DNA of 64,000 nt from Dokdonella koreensis DS-123 (GTDB lineage: Bacteria; Pseudomonadota; Gammaproteobacteria; Xanthomonadales; Rhodanobacteraceae), in assembly GCF_001632775.1 (NCBI RefSeq), contig NZ_CP015249.1, forward strand, positions 3,266,686-3,330,685, read 5' to 3'. The translations under genes and the position numbers were made by a program. Below, piece after piece: positions 47,004 through 54,347 of this stretch (positions are counted from its first letter, which is position 1; each line of letters opens with the position of its first letter). The notes under the pieces were generated by a model. That model did no database searches, was not told the DNA's origin, and saw only the letters and a program-made list of their open reading frames with translations.

Positions 47004-47696
47004 TCAGCGATGTGAGGCGCCCCACATCCCGCATCGTCGCCGGTGCGCAAAGGCCAGCACAGACAGGCCGATCGCCAAGCCCATCAGCGTCCACCGCGAT
47101 AGCGAGGGAACCGGTTCTGGCGGGACGTAGGGCTCGCCGGCGACGATCGTGTAGAACACCTCGTTGTTGGCGGGGTTCGTGTCCTCCTGCGCCGCACTGA
47201 TCGTATAGCTCCAGCGTGTCTCAAAGGTCTCGAACGGCTCCTGCAGGAACTGGATGTCGAACGTGCAAACCCGCGATTCACCAGGCGGAATCACCTCGAA
47301 GTAGAACTGGAACACCAGCGCAAAGAAGAAATCCGGCGGCGGACCGGGACCGATGACATCGTAGGTAGCAACGCAGCCACTGACGGTACTCCACAAGATG
47401 TCGAACGGCCCCCAATCCCACGTAGTGGGAAGCCTGAATCCAGGACCGATGACGTAATTGGCAAACTGGTCGCCAAAAGGCCCGGGCTGCGCAACACCCG
47501 CCGCAGTGGGGCCAGCGTTGTGCAAGGTCAACGTCACCGTTCCGCGATCGCCCGGCTGGAACGCCGAAGGCGTGACCGAAACGGCGATCGAGACGTCGAT
47601 CTGCGGCCACGCACCTGTCCCTGCATAGGCAAGCTGTGGCAGTACTGCGGCACAGATCGCCAAAGACCTCACCAGCCATTGATGACCGCGATTCAT
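47004..47696 (-). CDS. Secreted DUF11-like protein with IPTL-type C-terminal sorting signal
   Basis: A 230-residue exported protein. After a signal peptide (to about AYAG), one Ig-like module of DUF11 character (ISIAVSVTP-like strand VSIAVSVTPSAFQPGDRG, VTLTLHNAGPTAAG, DTNPANNEVFYTI) fills the mature part. The C-terminus reads VPSLSRWTLMGL, a hydrophobic helix, then AHRRR. This is a variant of the IPTL-CTERM tripartite signal that directs proteins to envelope sorting. The start overlaps the stop of the metalloprotease gene (ATGA). It is a paralogue of the protein at 49342-49965. Function unknown. Confidence 0.7.
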   Translation of the reverse strand: MNRGHQWLVRSLAICAAVLPQLAYAGTGAWPQIDVSIAVSVTPSAFQPGDRGTVTLTLHNAGPTAAGVAQPGPFGDQFANYVIGPGFRLPTTWDWGPFDILWSTVSGCVATYDVIGPGPPPDFFFALVFQFYFEVIPPGESRVCTFDIQFLQEPFETFETRWSYTISAAQEDTNPANNEVFYTIVAGEPYVPPEPVPSLSRWTLMGLAIGLSVLAFAHRRRCGMWGASHR

Positions 47697-49210
47697 GGAA
47701 GTCCCGGCACGTATGTAATGGATGGGCACGCAGCAAGACTGTCAAAACCGTTAGAAAAAATAACATTCGGCCGAATACGTAGCGCCTCGATGCCGGCCGT
47801 GAGATTGTTGATGGCAAGCGCATTGTTTGTCGTAGCAGTTCCCGTTGGGCGCCCACCACTGAGAACGCCAGGATTCGAGAACTGGAGAAGCCGCATGGGA
47901 GCCCCTGGGGAAAAATTTTGCGCCATCACGGTCTGGAACCAAGGAGGGTCGTTGTATCCAAACGCGTAAGGAAAAGACGCTTCATGATCAGCCGCCGCGC
48001 CAGCACCTCGATTGTGCTCGGCGCCAAGCACATGCCCGAGTTCGTGCGTAAAAACGTCGGCACTCGACGAGCATTCCGCTGTACTTATGTAGTAGGTGTA
48101 CTCGGAAAAGTTGATCCCTGTGCAGGGCGAAGTAGGAATGCCCTGGCTGGCGCACTCCGTTCGCTGAACATACGCGACGCCGCAGGGACCAAAGGTAGCT
48201 TGCGAAGCAGGGATCACTGCAACAACGTCAGCGCCTACGGCGTTCCGAAAAGCCTTGATGGAAGGACTTGCTTGTATCTGGTTTCGGCTTTGAAGAGCTT
48301 CCCGGTAGTCCCAACTGCCAGCATAAGGAACCGGTTCCCAACCAGCGAGCTTCGAGATGGTCACCACACCCACCCGCGCATCGATGGCGCTGTTTCTGAA
48401 AGCGTCATTGATGTCCCCTATGCCGTTCTGAATCAGACCGACGATGCCGCCCGTATCGCTGCACACCGCCGGATTTCCGCCGGCTGCGATCCGTCCCTGC
48501 TCGGTGAACAACACCACCATATCGATCATTCGCGGCGTGGATGACGGCCCCACAGGAGAAAGTGGCCGAGGAGAAATCCTCATCAGCGTAGCTGCGTCCG
48601 CCTCGGCCGCAGTCATGACAGGGACTGGCCTATCCGCCACATCGCCGACTCTCGTGCTGGACTCAGCCGCTGCCGATGTTCCAACGGGATCATCGAGCCG
48701 GAAGTACTCCATTCGCAGTTCCTTGACGACTTCCCGAGACAGAGCGAAGCGTCCCGCCGCGCCAGCAACGATACCGACGACATGGCCGCGATGGACGTTG
48801 ATTCTTAGTTCGTACCCGTCTCCTCGACCAGACCACCTGTAGGAAAATTGGTCCGCAGGCAGATTCGGGATAGGTATCAGCTCACATCCGACGAGATCGC
48901 CCTGATGACAACCCCAACCATCGCGCTGCACGAATCCGTCGCGCCGATCGGTGGCCTCCAGGTCGATGACAACATCAACCGCGCCACCATGAGGCCGAGG
49001 GATCTGAACTCTGACTTGGTCGGGCATCGCCGCCAGTGCCGGGATGTCTATGGTGGAGTAATAGATCTCCAGTGCATCCGGTATGGGAGGCGAGAGTGGC
49101 GCCGAGTTCCACTTGATGTCACTGAAGAGCGGAACTGGCTGACCTCCGGCGAAAGCGGGAGCCGCGATACAGGCAACTACCCACAGCATCGTGCTGAAAC
49201 GCATTTTCAT
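47693..49210 (-). CDS. Secreted zinc metalloprotease, reprolysin-like
   Basis: A 505-residue exported metzincin-type protease. The ATG at 49210 (MKMRFSTMLW) follows AAGGA and gives a signal peptide ending near AFAG. A propeptide-like beta-rich region spans about 25-220; the catalytic domain begins near IDMVVLFTEQGR (229-240). The zinc motif HELGHVLGAEH has ligands His389, His393 and His399, with Glu390 as the base. The C-terminus carries IFSNGFD followed by 15 residues, a variant of the DGFE tag on other secreted proteins here. It is flanked by two DUF11-like paralogues on the same strand, and the downstream one is coupled by ATGA. The first gene may form part of the same operon. Confidence 0.8.
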   Translation of the reverse strand: MKMRFSTMLWVVACIAAPAFAGGQPVPLFSDIKWNSAPLSPPIPDALEIYYSTIDIPALAAMPDQVRVQIPRPHGGAVDVVIDLEATDRRDGFVQRDGWGCHQGDLVGCELIPIPNLPADQFSYRWSGRGDGYELRINVHRGHVVGIVAGAAGRFALSREVVKELRMEYFRLDDPVGTSAAAESSTRVGDVADRPVPVMTAAEADAATLMRISPRPLSPVGPSSTPRMIDMVVLFTEQGRIAAGGNPAVCSDTGGIVGLIQNGIGDINDAFRNSAIDARVGVVTISKLAGWEPVPYAGSWDYREALQSRNQIQASPSIKAFRNAVGADVVAVIPASQATFGPCGVAYVQRTECASQGIPTSPCTGINFSEYTYYISTAECSSSADVFTHELGHVLGAEHNRGAGAAADHEASFPYAFGYNDPPWFQTVMAQNFSPGAPMRLLQFSNPGVLSGGRPTGTATTNNALAINNLTAGIEALRIRPNVIFSNGFDSLAACPSITYVPGLP

Positions 49211-49283
49211 GATGAGCTTTCCTTGCTGTCGGCTCCCCCTGGAGCCCCGTCGGGACGTTATCACACGAGTACTGCGTCTACAC

Positions 49284-49298
49284 CCACGCTTCGCGTGG
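49284..49298 (-). terminator. Small hairpin between DUF11-like gene and metalloprotease
   Basis: CCACGC-TTC-GCGTGG forms a 6-bp stem with a 3-nt loop, 43 nt after the stop codon at 49342 and before the protease start. It may reduce read-through or stabilise the mRNA end. No U-tract follows. Confidence 0.3.
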
Positions 49299-49341
49299 AC
49301 CACGGATCGTAAGCAAAGGCCAGCCGTGTATGTCTCGGAGA

Positions 49342-49965
49342 TCACGCCACAGAACGACACCTGCTCGGGCGCAGGCGCCACAGGCCCAGCCCGATCACTA
49401 CACCGATCAGCCCGATCGCGCTCCATCCCGATCCAGACGGAACCGGCAAGACGGTCTGCGCTTCCAACGTATAGCGCAACGTGTTGTTGGACGGGTCAGG
49501 ATCGACGTCGGTGTACCAAGTGAACACCGTCCACTCCAGAGGCAGTGGCGGGTGGGTAGACGGGTAGTACTCGATCTCGTACGTGCACGTACGCGATTGG
49601 CCCGCGGGGATCGAGTCGAAATAGTAGGCAAACAGGAGCGCGATGCTGTTGTCGGGTAAAGGCTCGGTAACAAAACGCTCGACCCAGCAACCTTGCGCAG
49701 TCTCCTCGACGACCTCGTAAGGCGGCGGCCGGGTGTTGATGATGTAGAACTCGCTCGCGACGCTGATCGAGGATTCCGTGCCACCACCAGCCAGGTCAGG
49801 CCCTGCATTGTGTACGGTAAGCGCCACCCTGTTGCGTCCGCCGGCGACGAATGTCGATGGTGTCACGACAACGCTGAGCGACAAATCCGCTTGCGCCGGC
49901 TGTCCCGCCGCCGGTCCGCCGACGATGAAGAAGAGACACGAGAAAAGCGGGAGCAGTCTACGCAT
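49342..49965 (-). CDS. Secreted DUF11-like protein with C-terminal membrane-sorting tail
   Basis: A 207-residue paralogue of the protein at 47004-47696. Signal peptide MRRLLPLFSCLFFIVGG, then a DUF11-like Ig module (LSVVVTPSTFVAGGRN, VALTVHNAGPDLAGGG, DPDPSNNTLRYTL). The tail VPSGSGWSAIGL plus a hydrophobic helix and LWRLRPSRCR resembles the IPTL-CTERM group but departs from its consensus. The start is uncertain: AAGGAG directly abuts the ATG at 49965, which is unusually close. It probably belongs with the metalloprotease and the second paralogue as a surface module. Confidence 0.65.
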   Translation of the reverse strand: MRRLLPLFSCLFFIVGGPAAGQPAQADLSLSVVVTPSTFVAGGRNRVALTVHNAGPDLAGGGTESSISVASEFYIINTRPPPYEVVEETAQGCWVERFVTEPLPDNSIALLFAYYFDSIPAGQSRTCTYEIEYYPSTHPPLPLEWTVFTWYTDVDPDPSNNTLRYTLEAQTVLPVPSGSGWSAIGLIGVVIGLGLWRLRPSRCRSVA

Positions 49966-50129
49966 CTCCTTGGTTCCCACTAGCAGGCAATGCCAGGACA
50001 AGCAACGGCCTCGTCGAATCCGCTCGCGAAAATTCTGCCAAGATCCATCAGACCAGTCGCCCTCTCGTGAATCCCTCTGGCAATTTGGATCGCTGCTCTG
50101 CGATCTTGCGTCTGCCCTTACGTCACAGC

Positions 50130-50162
50130 CACTGGCCGCCTCGTGCGCTGCGGCGGCCAGTG
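50130..50162 (-). terminator. 11-bp hairpin after the toxin-like gene
   Basis: A perfect 11-bp stem (CACTGGCCGCC / GGCGGCCAGTG) with an 11-nt loop lies 16 nt past the stop at 50179. There is no U-tract. It fits the long GC-hairpin pattern after stop codons in this genome. Confidence 0.55.
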
Positions 50163-50178
50163 ACTCGGCCTCGATCGG

Positions 50179-50676
50179 TTACAGGCCGCTCCAGTAACCC
50201 ATGCCGCTATATGGGCGGAACAAGGTACGCGGCAGGCCCTGCCAGGACGCCACCCCTAGGAGGTTGCGCGCAGGGTCATAGTAGAGCCGGTCCCCGTTCG
50301 CGCGCGTCTTGGTCAAGGTGCCGGCCGGTGGCCGGCGCAGGAAGGTGTTCGCCGCTTCCACGTATTGCACCGCGTTGGCGAACTCCGGCAGCCGGTGCCG
50401 GTGCTTGCGCCAGTGCTGCATCGCGACCGCCGTGGCCGGCAAACCTTGTGCCTGCTGCCAGAGCGGCAGCCGCGTGGCCGCATAGCCCGCGGTCTCTTCA
50501 TGGACCGCGTCCGGCATGGGCGCATAGACACCCCAGTACCGATCCACCACCTGCCGGAGGCGACGCACGGCCTGCGTCCGCTCCCCATCTTCAACGTCCA
50601 TGCGCCGTCGCCCGGCGCTTGCCTTACTCACCTGCCGCGCGCTGCGCGGTGTGCTTCCCGTACGTTCCTTCCTCAT
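50179..50676 (-). CDS. Small protein with RNase-toxin-like C-terminal domain
   Basis: A 165-residue protein. The C-terminal 80 residues carry HWRKHRHRLPEF (88-99), ANAVQYVEAANTFL, then GTLTKTRANGDRLYYDPARN (119-138), GLPRTLFRP (147-155) and a final GMGYW. As I recall it, this order matches C-terminal toxin domains of CDI/Rhs-type proteins that may share the barnase/EndoU/colicin E5/RelE RNase fold; this is recognition by eye, not a search. The basic N-terminal 45 residues look disordered. GAAGGGTG precedes the ATG with good spacing. No immunity gene is obvious. Upstream lie an overlapping Icd-like ORF and a C4-like RNA region, as in phage P1 c4-icd-ant. Confidence 0.6.
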   Translation of the reverse strand: MRKERTGSTPRSARQVSKASAGRRRMDVEDGERTQAVRRLRQVVDRYWGVYAPMPDAVHEETAGYAATRLPLWQQAQGLPATAVAMQHWRKHRHRLPEFANAVQYVEAANTFLRRPPAGTLTKTRANGDRLYYDPARNLLGVASWQGLPRTLFRPYSGMGYWSGL

Positions 50677-50944
50677 GGCAATCACCCTTCCATCTGTGCA
50701 GTGAACGATCCGCCGGACCGCAATCCCGCTTCCAGCGGTGCGACAGCACACCGGCGCTATCCGCGCCGGGATGCCGGGAGGTTCGAAACCGCGTGAAGAC
50801 GGTGGGCGTATTCCCCCTTGCGGGGTATTGCATTAGCCGCCCTCCCGGCACAGAACGTACCGAGGTGGCCCGCCAAAAGCTACGGGCACAAAAAACCCAC
50901 CGGATTTTCGGAGGTGGGAGCCGCTTCACGAGGAGTTTCGACAC
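50624..50944 (-). CDS. Icd-like phage-derived leader ORF overlapping the toxin-like gene
   Basis: A 106-codon open frame beginning with GTG. It contains RWVFCARSFWRATSVRSVPGG-type text (key pieces RWVFCARSF, SVRSVPGG, MQYPARGNTPTVFT), which I associate with host cell division inhibitor Icd-like ORFs in prophages. It ends 53 nt inside the toxin-like gene in another frame. In phage P1, icd likewise overlaps ant and its translation is needed for ant. It may be a coupling leader rather than a functional protein. The GTG lies only one or two bases after AGGAG, so the real start is unclear. Confidence 0.35.
   Translation of the reverse strand: MSKLLVKRLPPPKIRWVFCARSFWRATSVRSVPGGRLMQYPARGNTPTVFTRFRTSRHPGADSAGVLSHRWKRDCGPADRSLHRWKGDCHEEGTYGKHTAQRAAGE
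50678..50740. repeat. Two imperfect 21-bp direct repeats, 42 bp apart
   Basis: GCAATCACCCTTCCATCTGTG at 50678-50698 and a copy at 50720-50740 agree at 17 of 21 positions, with a 42-bp period. On the minus strand the first copy contains the toxin-like gene's ribosome site. The pair could be operator half-sites or RNA target sites. Confidence 0.5.
50890..50918 (-). terminator. Intrinsic terminator on the minus strand
   Basis: On the minus strand CCCACCTCCG and CCGGTGGG pair around AAAAT, followed by six T. This is a classic Rho-independent terminator and the only clear U-tract type on this strand in the window. It should stop transcripts coming from the AT-rich three-gene operon and may also be part of the C4-like RNA. 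Confidence 0.7.
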
Positions 50945-50955
50945 TCCTAGTTTTT
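50931..50955 (+). terminator. Intrinsic terminator-like hairpin at the island edge
   Basis: AGGAGT-TTCGAC-ACTCCT is a 6-bp stem followed by AGTTTTT on the plus strand. No plus-strand gene ends here, so it may serve an unseen transcript or be part of the C4-like RNA fold. It sits at the GC-to-AT composition boundary. Confidence 0.45.
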
Positions 50956-51013
50956 AATTTACCCCTGACATCACAGCCTGTCAAGCAAAAGCAGGTTTAA
51001 ATGGTGCGAGAAA

Positions 51014-52213
51014 TCAATGAACAAACAGGCCTTGCTGCTGATTATGTCGCTCCTTATCCAACTTCATGCTAACAAAAACTTTCATCAAGGGGCTAGAGAA
51101 ACGAAACCTTATGTTGCGAGAGTCGCCTATCCTGGAAAGGATGGAACCCCGCTCTGGCTCACATAATTTTCGGACGTTATACACCAAATCATTAGCCTTA
51201 ACTTGCTGCCCAGTCAACCTCCTATACGGAACTATTAAATCTTTTATAGCGAATGTTGAATAATCGTCGTGTGCCGCTATTGCGCAAGCCGCAATTACGT
51301 CCTCAAACTTAGACTTCTTCTTTTTAACGTCAATAGTAGCCAATTGATAACTGTGAAGAATACTTTGACTCACATCATTCAAAGCCCCATCGAGAGCGCT
51401 CCTATAATGATGGTCTCTGATTATAGAGTCGCCATTTAATATACAAACAGAAGAGGCATTCTTAGAAAGAAGATGAGTGAAGTGAGGGAACCCTGAAGAA
51501 AAATATATTATCTTAGCTTTTACCGCAGGCTCCATACCTAAGCCAAGAATCGCGAGCCCCTTATCGATAATCTGCTCAAGCTCCTCTCTCGACATCCTTG
51601 GCAGTCGAATTTGCTTTAAACAACGCTCAATAGAAGGGTGCTGACCTATAAGACCAGAAACGTCATCAGCAATTCCGACTAAAGCAATAGTTACCAAAGG
51701 AGAATTGTCGGAAAGATTCTTAATGATGTCTGCAAATTTTGCCCTAACCGCTTCATCTGCCACACTATCAAATTCATCGAATATAAAAAGAAGATGCCCA
51801 TTTACACTTTCAAATATACTTTGTATATCCAAAGAATCGAATCCGCCATCGCTCGGAAGGAACATGTCAAGCTGCACAATTTCTTCCGACACTTGCGCCG
51901 TAAACCCAGTTCCTCGGACGCTTTTAGTAAACCTTACTCTCGATAGAGCCTTTCTCCACAAATCTTGGAAGCTTTCTCCCCTACTACACGTGACCTTTGC
52001 CACCACTACATTTTCAATTTTTGTGGCTACAATATTTGCGAAGGAAGTTTTTCCAACACCACGCTCTCCATGGACCACAAAATGCTGCCCTCTTTCGCTT
52101 ATAGCATCGACCGCCTTAATTAACTGATCAAATCTACCCAAGAAAAATTCTTCGGAAGTTATGGGCGCCGACGGAGAAAAGGCAAGATTAAGCTTATCGT
52201 AATCAACATCCAT
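51014..52213 (-). CDS. ORC/Cdc6-like AAA ATPase, third gene of the AT-rich operon
   Basis: A 399-residue ATPase. Walker A is GERGVGKTS (49-57) and Walker B is LLFIFDEFD (141-149). Arg197 in QHPSIERCL is a candidate arginine finger, and GFPHFTHLLS (241-250) corresponds to the sensor-2 region of ORC/Cdc6-type proteins. The C-terminal 100 residues (KFEDVIAACAIAAHDD to RFRFSSPLMKVF) have winged-helix character. ATG at 52213 has AGGGG upstream, 8 nt past the previous stop. Codon use and base composition are far more AT-rich than in the flanking genes, so it was probably acquired by transfer. ATPases of this class occur in bacterial conflict systems. DNA-binding or nucleotide-switch roles are inference. 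Confidence 0.75.
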   Translation of the reverse strand: MDVDYDKLNLAFSPSAPITSEEFFLGRFDQLIKAVDAISERGQHFVVHGERGVGKTSFANIVATKIENVVVAKVTCSRGESFQDLWRKALSRVRFTKSVRGTGFTAQVSEEIVQLDMFLPSDGGFDSLDIQSIFESVNGHLLFIFDEFDSVADEAVRAKFADIIKNLSDNSPLVTIALVGIADDVSGLIGQHPSIERCLKQIRLPRMSREELEQIIDKGLAILGLGMEPAVKAKIIYFSSGFPHFTHLLSKNASSVCILNGDSIIRDHHYRSALDGALNDVSQSILHSYQLATIDVKKKKSKFEDVIAACAIAAHDDYSTFAIKDLIVPYRRLTGQQVKANDLVYNVRKLCEPERGSILSRIGDSRNIRFRFSSPLMKVFVSMKLDKERHNQQQGLFVH

Positions 52214-52221
52214 ATCCACCC

Positions 52222-52638
52222 CTACAGATCATCCAACTCTTTGGTAAGCCCAACTGCCTTCTCTATTATTTCTGCATTAGACACATTTAAACCATGCTTA
52301 ACACAAGCCTGAACCTTATGCAAGGCCTTCTCAAATTCTTGTATCGCAGCGACTTTCACGGGGCTTCTATTTAGATCCACGCTTAACCTGTGCAAACGGC
52401 CGCTATTGCGCCCCACATGCGCCTCAACCTTTTCACTCACGCTCCTTCTAATTGTCGCCTCTTCATCTAAATATCTAACTTCGAGTATTACTTTTCTATC
52501 GCCCTCTTCTCGAACAGTCCTTAGGCAAGTGGGAACATCGTGGGGTGAAGGGGCGACGCGTACTGATGTACCTCTGACCTCCCTTCTAACGAAGAGATCT
52601 TTATTGGCATTAACAACGGGTATCCAAGACGTGGTCAT
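52222..52638 (-). CDS. Small protein of unknown function, second gene of the AT-rich operon
   Basis: A 138-residue soluble protein. The first 75 residues look beta-rich (KDLFVRREVRGTSVRVAPS, RKVILEVRYLDEEATIRR) and the last 55 helical (IQEFEKALHKVQACVKHG, IIEKAVGLTKELDDL). GGAGGG lies six bases before the ATG. The ATG shares one base with the stop of the membrane GAF gene (TGATG), so translation is coupled. I recognise no family. By position between a sensor-like membrane protein and an ATPase, it may be an adaptor or effector. Confidence 0.65.
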   Translation of the reverse strand: MTTSWIPVVNANKDLFVRREVRGTSVRVAPSPHDVPTCLRTVREEGDRKVILEVRYLDEEATIRRSVSEKVEAHVGRNSGRLHRLSVDLNRSPVKVAAIQEFEKALHKVQACVKHGLNVSNAEIIEKAVGLTKELDDL

Positions 52639-53429
52639 CACATACCCTCCAAGAGTTTAGATAGCACCCCCGCCACGGTTTTGTAATGCTCGCGAATCTT
52701 CTCTGAATCTAATGTAGTATTTCTACTATCAACTACAATAGCACCCCAATTTTTTCCTTTAACTCGAACTGGAATACCGCATATAGAGCGAGCTAAGGGT
52801 GGCTTCTCATCTTTGATACGAGACGCGATCCTCTTCACTGGCAAGAAGGTCCGTGCAGCATAATCCTCTATCACAGCCCTCTCTGAAGACACGGAGAGAA
52901 GTGGCAGATTTTCTTGGAAAAGCATCTCCTCCATCGTCCAGGCAACTCCAGCTATCCCTTCAGCGCGATCACCATCATCCGGAGCCAAAAAGATAGCGGC
53001 GGAATTTCTATTTGTATGACAGGACCTTGCAACGGGTATCATCCAGCCACTTCCCGGCCAAGAACGCCACACCCAGCAGTAGCGTCTTCTTTTAAATAGA
53101 GTAACCCTATGGTAGTGAGTAGGATCAGTTGACCTCGGAAAAATTCTGTCGCGAAGCTCCACAAGGGCAGACTCGACAACCTTCCATGTCGCTCGAGATT
53201 CGAGTTTCCGCCGCCACCATTCAAAGAATGGCACTGCCAACAACAGCAATGGAATGAGCCAATAGGCTTGAGCTTCTATAGGTGCGGCAATTTTGCCGAG
53301 GCTTTCACTGGATGCTTGACGAGGTGTCTTTGTCAACGTGACTAATGCCACAGACACGCCAGCAAAAAGCCGATGCATAAATCGAACAAACGGCATGCAA
53401 CGTTGGCTCTTCTCGGCTTCCATGCGCAT
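52638..53429 (-). CDS. Membrane-anchored GAF-domain protein, first gene of the AT-rich operon
   Basis: A 263-residue protein. One weak hydrophobic segment (about 21-33) and one strong helix (56-72, YWLIPLLLLAVPFFEWW) anchor it. The cytoplasmic part (about 85-263) has GAF-domain text: GIAGVAWTMEEMLF (158-171) and RSICGIPVRVKGKNWGAIVVDSRN-type strands (key pieces CGIPVRV, WGAIVVDSR). GAF domains bind small ligands such as cyclic nucleotides. The ATG at 53429 lacks a clear ribosome site, and internal ATGs at 53423 and 53396 are alternatives. Only 8 nt separate it from the nrdJb stop, so it may be expressed by read-through from nrdJb or from a promoter inside it. Confidence 0.65.
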   Translation of the reverse strand: MRMEAEKSQRCMPFVRFMHRLFAGVSVALVTLTKTPRQASSESLGKIAAPIEAQAYWLIPLLLLAVPFFEWWRRKLESRATWKVVESALVELRDRIFPRSTDPTHYHRVTLFKRRRYCWVWRSWPGSGWMIPVARSCHTNRNSAAIFLAPDDGDRAEGIAGVAWTMEEMLFQENLPLLSVSSERAVIEDYAARTFLPVKRIASRIKDEKPPLARSICGIPVRVKGKNWGAIVVDSRNTTLDSEKIREHYKTVAGVLSKLLEGM

Positions 53430-53437
53430 TTTTTAAG

Positions 53438-54220
53438 CTATCCGCACTTGCTGTAACCACAATTCAAACACGTCGCACACCCATCCATCACGATAGTCGC
53501 GTTCGTATTGCACTTGTGGCAGAGGGTGGCGCCGGGCGGGAACGCGCCGGCATCGGCTTCGCCGCCCGTGGCGGCGGCGGAGGATTCGCTCTTGGGGCTG
53601 GAAGCGGGCGCGGTGGGCGCGGCTTCTACGCTAGGCTTTTTTTTTGACCGCGATTCGTACTCGGCGCGCTTCTCGGCGATCAGCGCGCGCTGGCCGGCGT
53701 CGAGTTCGGGGTCGTGCAGCAGGCCGATCATCTTCATGTGCTGCTCGATGACGGCGCCCAGCTCGGCGACGATGCTGGGCATGTAGACGCCGCCGGCCTT
53801 GAAGTAGCCGCCGCGCGGATCGAAGACGGCCTTCAACTCCTCCACCAGGAACGTCACGTCACCGCCCTTGCGGAACACAGCGGACATGATGCGCGTCAGC
53901 GCCACGATCCACTGGAAGTGGTCCATGTTCTTGGAGTTGATGAAGATCTCGAACGGGCGGCGCAGTTCGTGCGGGGTGCCCTGGTTCAGCACGATGTCGT
54001 TGATGGTCACGTACAGCGCGTGCTCGAACAGCGGGGACTTGATCTTGTAGGTGGCGCCGATGAGGGTTTCGGGGCGCTCCACCTTCTCGTGCATCTGGAT
54101 CACTTCGGCGCCGGGCGCCTGGGTGTCCTCGACGACCGGGGCCGCGGGGGCGGCGGGCTTGGCGTCCTCAGGTTTAAGGACGGCATAGCCCTTGATCTTC
54201 TTGTCGATCTTCACGGTCAT
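53438..54220 (-). CDS. nrdJb: Class II (B12-dependent) ribonucleotide reductase subunit NrdJb
   Basis: A 260-residue TSCPD-domain protein, the C-terminal half of split class II ribonucleotide reductases as known from Pseudomonas aeruginosa. The core (about 50-175) includes KSPLFEHALYVTINDI, PFEIFINSKNMDHFQWIVAL and RKGGDVTFLVEELK. An Ala/Ser-rich linker leads to a terminal zinc-ribbon-like cysteine cluster (CHKCNTNA, CATCLNCGYSKCG), likely used in disulfide exchange with the active site. AGGAG precedes the ATG. It works with NrdJa, encoded 0.8 kb upstream; the H1-like gene lies between them. Confidence 0.88.
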   Translation of the reverse strand: MTVKIDKKIKGYAVLKPEDAKPAAPAAPVVEDTQAPGAEVIQMHEKVERPETLIGATYKIKSPLFEHALYVTINDIVLNQGTPHELRRPFEIFINSKNMDHFQWIVALTRIMSAVFRKGGDVTFLVEELKAVFDPRGGYFKAGGVYMPSIVAELGAVIEQHMKMIGLLHDPELDAGQRALIAEKRAEYESRSKKKPSVEAAPTAPASSPKSESSAAATGGEADAGAFPPGATLCHKCNTNATIVMDGCATCLNCGYSKCG

Positions 54221-54347
54221 CGCGGGTGCTCCTGGATCGGTCGAACGGTGATGCCACCGCGCCGGCGCATTGCGGCGCCGGAGCGGCGATGCCGGCGGTC
54301 CGCTGCCGGCCGGCCGCGTGGGACGGCCGGCGCGGACCGGTGCCGGG

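Larger units (their letters stand above)
50760..50957 (-). ncRNA. C4-like phage antisense RNA region
   Basis: On the minus strand this stretch has several stem-loops. One is CCCACCTCCG/CCGGTGGG followed by six U. Another is a CCCC-GCAA-GGGG tetraloop hairpin within GCAATACCCCGCAAGGGG. Between them is the text GTGCCGGGAGGGCGGCTAATG, which I associate with C4 antisense RNA in prophages. C4 of phage P1 blocks icd/ant translation by pairing near the ribosome site. Here GCAAT-ACCC (complement of 50823-50831) could pair with the toxin ribosome-site region, 9 bp with one bulge. Exact ends and strand of the mature RNA are not known. Confidence 0.4.

Noticed and set aside
50678-50740. CRISPR-like pair of repeats
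   Set aside because: Only two imperfect copies exist and no cas gene is present; the copies overlap a start region instead.
50890-50955. Retron or tRNA/tmRNA attachment site at the island edge
   Set aside because: There is no reverse transcriptase, integrase or tRNA 3' end nearby; the hairpins fit terminators or a C4-like RNA better.
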